A stretch of 10,819 nt of DNA from Flavobacteriales bacterium UBA2798 (GTDB taxonomy: Bacteria; Bacteroidota; Bacteroidia; Flavobacteriales_D; UBA2798), in assembly GCA_002351955.1 (NCBI GenBank), contig DEHO01000025.1:6657-17475 (forward strand), given 5' to 3'. This document shows positions 7,251 to 10,819 of this stretch, piece after piece (the stretch's first letter is position 1; each line of letters starts with the position of its first letter). The notes beneath the pieces are model-generated. The model saw nothing but the letters and a program-made list of their open reading frames with translations. It was not told the DNA's origin and did not search any database. The position numbers were made by a program, and so were the translations under genes.

Positions 7251-7761
7251 AGGACATAAGCACGTTGTAAAAGAATTGCTCGATGGAAAATTTGTTCTTC
7301 CCTCAGAACCCCTTTATCAGGTTGTGCGGGAAAACGATGAGTTTTATACGCAGTTCTTCAAAGCCAGTTTCGATTATGAATTGCGGACTTCTGCAGAATA
7401 TTGCTTCCTGATTTCAGGTGAAAGCAATGAGATGTTGTCGCGCGACATTTGTATTTTCTTTGGGGTGTTGTGTTATGAGCTCGATCGCGACGGAAGGAAT
7501 TTCCTTGATGAAATTCAATTCAGCGAATGGGATCATGAACGTCTGGATCGTTATTTTGAAAATTCCACTTATGCTGAATTGATCAATTCGAACAAGCAGC
7601 TGCGTGATAAAGATTCGCGCCGCACTTTTGTGAATTCACTTTCGCGTAGAAATATTGTTGAGAAGCATGCAGAAGACAAATGGACCTTTACTGCAGCCCA
7701 TAAAGTGTTTATCGATTTCGCCAGTGAACTCGCCAAGAATCGCATCCGCGAAGGCGTGTAA
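7237..7761 (+). CDS. MukE/MksE-like condensin subunit
   Basis: A 174-residue soluble protein. The N-terminal half follows the MukE/MksE/JetB pattern: VVKELLDGKFVLPSEPLYQVV (10-30), then a short NDEFYTQFF segment (33-41), an ELRTSAEYCFL strand region (48-58), and a hydrophobic helix ICIFFGVLCYEL (71-82). The C-terminal half (about 100-165) has a second winged-helix look: SRRTFVNSLSRRNIVEKH, then a KWTFTAAHKVFIDFASEL end, like the small subunits that dimerise and bind the kleisin. In MukBEF this subunit sits on the kleisin middle region. The ATG at 7237 lies inside the preceding gene and overlaps it by 14 bp, so translation is probably coupled. It is the last gene of the operon; a strong terminator follows 25 bp after the stop. 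A JetD-type nuclease gene, which would make this a Wadjet locus, is absent. Confidence 0.65.
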   Translation: MEYPKGHKHVVKELLDGKFVLPSEPLYQVVRENDEFYTQFFKASFDYELRTSAEYCFLISGESNEMLSRDICIFFGVLCYELDRDGRNFLDEIQFSEWDHERLDRYFENSTYAELINSNKQLRDKDSRRTFVNSLSRRNIVEKHAEDKWTFTAAHKVFIDFASELAKNRIREGV

Positions 7762-7786
7762 ACTTGCATTTTTTGTTTTGACAGAG

Positions 7787-7811
7787 AGTCCCGCTTTTGC
7801 GGGACTTTTTT
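7787..7811 (+). terminator. Strong intrinsic terminator of the condensin-like operon
   Basis: A perfect 8 bp stem, AGTCCCGC (7787-7794) and GCGGGACT (7799-7806), closes a TTTT loop and runs into six T residues (7806-7811). It starts 25 bp after the stop of the MksE-like gene and so closes the three-gene operon. Confidence 0.93.
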
Positions 7812-8156
7812 GTTTTCCATACCCCGTAACCAACACAAGAAATAGGTATCACTTATCCCTTATAGCTGATTATTATTTAAATAAATGAAAATCAATTATT
7901 TGTATTTTTCCGCGATTTCCAATTCACCAAAAGCCATAACCTACGGTGATTATGTTCACCAAAAGTCATGTTTATGAGATTGATGAAAGAAGATGCAAGT
8001 CAACTAATGGCTTAAGAATTCAAATGGACAAACAGAAAATATAATTAGATACCTCCTACATTTCTTTCGGCATATTAAGCTAATCAGCGAATCATTGACC
8101 GCTCTAATTTCAGGGAATTATTTATGCAGTTATAAAAAAAATAGAGATAGAAAATG
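7812..8156. other. AT-rich spacer between convergent operons, no gene seen
   Basis: About 345 bp, clearly more AT-rich than its surroundings. It includes a 12 bp palindrome, TTATTTAAATAA (7873-7884), and the 15 bp direct repeats listed separately. The longest plus-strand reading I tried from an ATG here (7886) stops after 30 codons and has no recognisable content. No tRNA or structured RNA is obvious. It may be a decayed gene or simply a spacer between converging transcripts. Confidence 0.5.
7923..7969 (+). repeat. Pair of 15 bp direct repeats
   Basis: TTCACCAAAAGCCAT (7923-7937) recurs as TTCACCAAAAGTCAT (7955-7969), 14 of 15 bases identical with a 32 bp period. Between them GGTGA (7945-7949) can pair with TCACC (7956-7960) of the second copy. 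Only two copies are seen, so this is not a CRISPR array. No function is assigned. Confidence 0.6.
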
Positions 8157-8183
8157 AACCGTGAATCAACTTGATTCACGGTT
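8157..8183 (-). terminator. Intrinsic terminator downstream of katG
   Basis: A near-perfect hairpin with arms AACCGTGAATCAA (8157-8169) and TTGATTCACGGTT (8171-8183) lies 19 bp beyond the katG stop. On the minus strand the stem is followed by CATTTTC, a moderate T-rich tail. On the plus strand it is followed by CAACTTTTATTT. It may therefore also block rightward read-through into katG antisense. Confidence 0.85.
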
Positions 8184-8202
8184 CAACTTTTATTTGGAAA
8201 AA

Positions 8203-10383
8203 TTAGAATAAATCCAGGTTCATCACTTTAACCCAGGCAGTAACAAAATCGTTTATGAATTTTTCTTTTCCATCAACGCTTGCATAGATTTCTGCGATAG
8301 CCCTTAATTCTGAATTCGATCCGAAAATAAGGTCTGCTCTTGTAGCAGTCCATTTAACATTTCCGGTTGTACGATCCATTCCTTCGAAAATTTCACCTTC
8401 TTTATCAGTTGCTTTCCATGTAACACCAAGATCAAGCAGATTGATGAAGAAGTCATTACTGAGCGTTTCTTTTTTCGAAGTAAAAACACCGTGTGACGAA
8501 CCATTGTAATTGGTATTTAATACACGCATACCGCCAATCAAAGCTGTCATTTCGGGTGCAGTAAGCGTGAGTAGCTGTGCCTTGTCGATAAGCATTTTTT
8601 CTGTGACTGAAAAGCAGTCAACACTTTTGTAATTTCTGAAACCATCTGCTTTAGGTTCAAGCACATTAAAGGATGATGCATCTGTTAGTTCTTTACTTGC
8701 GTCGCCTCTTCCTTGCGTAAAAGGCACGCATGTATTGTAACCACCATTTGATGCTGCTTTTTCAATCGCTGCGCAACCACCCAGGACTATAAGGTCAGCA
8801 AGTGAAACATGAATCCCTTTTTTTTCGGCTGAATCCTTAATGTTTTCCAGTGTGGCAAGTACTTTTTTCAATTGCACAGGATTATTTACTTCCCAATTAA
8901 TTTGAGGTTCGAGGCGAATGCGCGCTCCGTTTGCTCCCCCACGCTTGTCAGAATTACGGTAGGTTGATGCAGAAGCCCAAGCAGTGCTTGCCAGTTGTGA
9001 AATACTGAGTCCGCTTTCAAATATCATTTCTTTGAGTTCTGCAATTGATTTATCATTTAGATTGCTCTCAGATGCGGGAACAGGATCTTGCCAGATCATT
9101 GTTTCTCCTGGTACTTCTTCACCAAGGTAGCGTGAAACTGGCCCCATATCCCTGTGGGTTAATTTGAACCATGCATGAGCGAAAACTTTTTCAAATTCTG
9201 CAAAATTTTCCTTGAAACGACGCGCAATGGGTTCGTAAATTGGATCAAATTTTAGTGCAAGATCTGCAGTTGTCATCATTGGCGCGTGGCGAATATTTGG
9301 ATCATGTGCATCTTCAATCTGGTCAACCGCTTTTTCGTCAGTTGGAATCCATTGGTGTGCACCTGCCGGACTTTTTACAAGTTTCCAATCGTACTTGAAT
9401 AATGTTTCCAAGTAACCATTGTCCCATTTTGTGGGGTAGGGTTTCCATGCACCTTCAATTCCACTGGTAATCGTATCAGCTCCTTTACCTGATCCATAGC
9501 TATTTCTCCATCCCATTCCCATTTCTTCTATGGATGCAGCTTCAGGCTCACGACCAACATGATCAGCACTAGCTGCTCCATGAGCTTTTCCGAAGGTATG
9601 TCCACCTGCTATGAGTGCAACTGTTTCTTCATCATTCATGGCCATTCGCGCGAAAGTCTCACGCACATCTTTTGCTGATGCAAGAGGATCAGGATTTCCG
9701 TTTGGACCTTCGGGATTTACATAAATAAGCCCCATTTGTACTGCTGCAAGAGGGTTTTCAAGTTCACGTTCTCCATGATAGCGTTTGTCACCAAGCCACG
9801 TTGTTTCATTTCCCCAATTGATATCCTCTTCCGGTTGCCAAATATCTTCCCGTCCACCTGCAAATCCCAATGTTTTGAATCCCATAGATTCCAAAGCGCA
9901 ATTACCTGCAAGTATCATTAAATCTGCCCAGGAGATTTTTTTTCCGTATTTCTGTTTGATAGGCCACAATAGAAATCGTGCTTTATCAAGATTTCCATTA
10001 TCAGGCCAGCTGTTTACCGGAGCGAATCGCTGATTTCCTGTACTGGCTCCGCCTCGGCCATCTGAAATACGATACGTTCCTGCACTGTGCCAGGCCATAC
10101 GGATAAAAAGAGGTCCATAGTGTCCGTAATCAGCCGGCCACCAATCCTGTGAAGTTGTCATCAAATTAAAAATGTCTTTTTTAATTTCTTTCAAATCCAG
10201 TTTTTTGAATTCCTCTGCATAGTTGAAATCATTTCGATACGGATTTGATAATTCAGAGTGCTGACGAAGTATATTCAGATTTAAACGATTTGGCCACCAG
10301 TCTTTATTGGAGGTTCCTGCACCAGCCGTTTGTTCCATTTGACCATTATGGAATGGACATTTACTCAAATCTGTTTGACTCAT
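8203..10383 (-). CDS. katG: Catalase-peroxidase KatG
   Basis: Haem enzyme that dismutates hydrogen peroxide and also works as a peroxidase. At 726 residues it has the normal two-domain length. The N-terminal catalytic half contains the distal site RMAWHSAGTYR with Arg95, Trp98 and His99, and the proximal haem ligand His262 in AGGHTFGKAHG. Tyr221 (YVNPEG) and Met247 (RMAMND) are the expected partners of Trp98 in the Met-Tyr-Trp crosslink that gives catalase activity. DTITSGIE carries Ser307, matching Ser315 of the Mycobacterium tuberculosis enzyme. The C-terminal half (from about 420) is the usual degenerate, non-haem repeat. No signal peptide is seen; it is cytoplasmic. The start MSQTDLSKCPFHNG is typical of the family. 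It lies downstream of a dps-type gene on the same strand and ends before its own hairpin terminator. Regulation by peroxide is likely. Confidence 0.98.
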   Translation of the reverse strand: MSQTDLSKCPFHNGQMEQTAGAGTSNKDWWPNRLNLNILRQHSELSNPYRNDFNYAEEFKKLDLKEIKKDIFNLMTTSQDWWPADYGHYGPLFIRMAWHSAGTYRISDGRGGASTGNQRFAPVNSWPDNGNLDKARFLLWPIKQKYGKKISWADLMILAGNCALESMGFKTLGFAGGREDIWQPEEDINWGNETTWLGDKRYHGERELENPLAAVQMGLIYVNPEGPNGNPDPLASAKDVRETFARMAMNDEETVALIAGGHTFGKAHGAASADHVGREPEAASIEEMGMGWRNSYGSGKGADTITSGIEGAWKPYPTKWDNGYLETLFKYDWKLVKSPAGAHQWIPTDEKAVDQIEDAHDPNIRHAPMMTTADLALKFDPIYEPIARRFKENFAEFEKVFAHAWFKLTHRDMGPVSRYLGEEVPGETMIWQDPVPASESNLNDKSIAELKEMIFESGLSISQLASTAWASASTYRNSDKRGGANGARIRLEPQINWEVNNPVQLKKVLATLENIKDSAEKKGIHVSLADLIVLGGCAAIEKAASNGGYNTCVPFTQGRGDASKELTDASSFNVLEPKADGFRNYKSVDCFSVTEKMLIDKAQLLTLTAPEMTALIGGMRVLNTNYNGSSHGVFTSKKETLSNDFFINLLDLGVTWKATDKEGEIFEGMDRTTGNVKWTATRADLIFGSNSELRAIAEIYASVDGKEKFINDFVTAWVKVMNLDLF

Positions 10384-10409
10384 GTTAGAAGTTTTTAAGT
10401 GTTGAATAC

Positions 10410-10417
10410 CAAGTATA
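10410..10417 (-). promoter_or_regulatory. Candidate katG -7 promoter element
   Basis: On the minus strand the bases read TATACTTG, one mismatch from the Bacteroidota -7 consensus TAnnTTTG. It lies about 26 bp before the katG ATG. The region 19 bp upstream reads TTTTAC, a poor match to the -33 TTTG, so katG may need an activator or be co-transcribed with the upstream gene. Confidence 0.3.
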
Positions 10418-10457
10418 ATTTAGGAAGATGTTTTGAGGTAAAAAAGGATGTAAGTTA

Positions 10458-10472
10458 CTATTTGAAGAATAG
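10458..10472 (-). promoter_or_regulatory. Inverted repeat CTAT-N7-ATAG upstream of katG (possible OxyR-type site)
   Basis: CTATT and AATAG flank 5 bp, so the site also reads CTAT-N7-ATAG. This equals the central half of the OxyR consensus ATAG-N7-CTAT-N7-ATAG-N7-CTAT; the outer quarter-sites are poorly matched. It sits about 40 bp upstream of the candidate -7 element, an activator position. This is a short match in AT-rich DNA and could be chance. Confidence 0.3.
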
Positions 10473-10502
10473 AACATTATTTCATCTGAACCTATTCAGT
10501 GG

Positions 10503-10819
10503 TTAGCTTCCTTTCGTTGCTTTCAACATCCATAAGGTTTTCTCATGTTCGCGAAGGAGGCCGGTTAGGAAATCTTCTGTTCCCGGATCGTTCGCTTCAT
10601 CTGCAAGGAATATTCCTTCCTTAATGGCTGCAATCAATTTCAAATGCGCATCCTGCAAAAGGCGTAGAGTGTCTTCCTCTGTTTGAATAGGGGCTGAATG
10701 GTCCGGTACAGGACTTTCATCGAGGTAGGTTTTTAAGGAAGCATTCGCAATACCATCAATCATGCGGATCCGTTCCGCAATCTCATCGATATGTGTATTG
10801 GTTGTGTTGTACAATTCTC
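10503..10819 (-). CDS. dps: Dps-family ferritin-like DNA-protection protein (partial, N-terminus beyond window)
   Basis: The C-terminal 105 or so residues of a Dps-type mini-ferritin, whose dodecamer oxidises Fe(II) with peroxide and stores the iron, in some members also coating DNA. The visible part begins ELYNTTNTHIDEIAERIRMI. The HIDEIAERI motif supplies the Asp and Glu of the ferroxidase site, while the two His ligands lie upstream, outside the window. The rest follows family order: a variable loop (LDESPVPDH), a long helix (LLQDAHLKLIAAIKEG), and the last helix NDPGTEDFLTGLLREHEKTLWMLKAT. The frame continues open to the window edge. An in-frame TTG at 10812-10814 is internal to the conserved helix and not a start. 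It lies 119 bp upstream of katG on the same strand with no convincing terminator between them, so they may be transcribed together. Confidence 0.93.
   Translation of the reverse strand, partial: ELYNTTNTHIDEIAERIRMIDGIANASLKTYLDESPVPDHSAPIQTEEDTLRLLQDAHLKLIAAIKEGIFLADEANDPGTEDFLTGLLREHEKTLWMLKATKGS

Noticed and set aside
3376..7761. Complete Wadjet (JetABCD) plasmid-defence system
   Set aside because: No JetD-type nuclease gene lies on either side: pabA and a probable terminator upstream, a strong terminator and convergent katG downstream. The gene order also differs.
7923..7969. CRISPR array
   Set aside because: Only two 15 bp copies with a 17 bp gap, no further repeats and no cas genes.
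10486..10499. Terminator after dps
   Set aside because: The CTGAA/TTCAG hairpin has only a 5 bp stem and no T-run on the minus strand.

Overview
The window looks like chromosomal DNA from a member of the Bacteroidota. The evidence is indirect: moderate to low GC, few Shine-Dalgarno sequences, TAnnTTTG-type -7 promoter elements, a lipoprotein with a Cys-Lys-Lys-Glu start, and the general character of the proteins. I cannot place it to genus. Both ends cut through genes, and I see no transposase, integrase, tRNA, rRNA or CRISPR array.

Layout from left to right. Positions 1-938 (minus) hold an aldo/keto reductase that lacks its C-terminal end. A 226 bp spacer leads to a tight plus-strand operon (1165-3136): a CDF-family metal exporter, a small cysteine-rich lipoprotein whose start overlaps the exporter stop (ATGA), and, 2 bp later, a stand-alone glutamine amidotransferase of the PabA/TrpG type. 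A probable terminator and a regulatory-looking spacer with a long hairpin and a Bacteroidota -7 element follow.

The centre of the window (3376-7761, plus) is a three-gene operon. It encodes an 886-residue SMC-like ATPase with long coiled coils, a 400-residue helical protein with apparent winged-helix ends, and a 174-residue protein with the sequence pattern of MukE/MksE. Together they read as a divergent MukBEF/MksBEF-type condensin with gene order SMC-kleisin-E. The known Pseudomonas mks operon runs F-E-B, and Wadjet adds a JetD nuclease. No JetD-like gene is present, and a strong terminator directly follows the third gene. The most likely role is chromosome organisation; a plasmid- or phage-directed role is possible. 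This is the most interesting part of the window.

An AT-rich spacer of about 440 bp with short repeats separates this operon from an oxidative-stress pair on the minus strand: katG (catalase-peroxidase, 8203-10383) and, upstream of it, a dps-family ferritin gene truncated by the right window edge (10503-10819). The dps-katG spacer carries a -7-like element and a CTAT-N7-ATAG inverted repeat that could be an OxyR half-operator. KatG would destroy peroxide while Dps would sequester iron.
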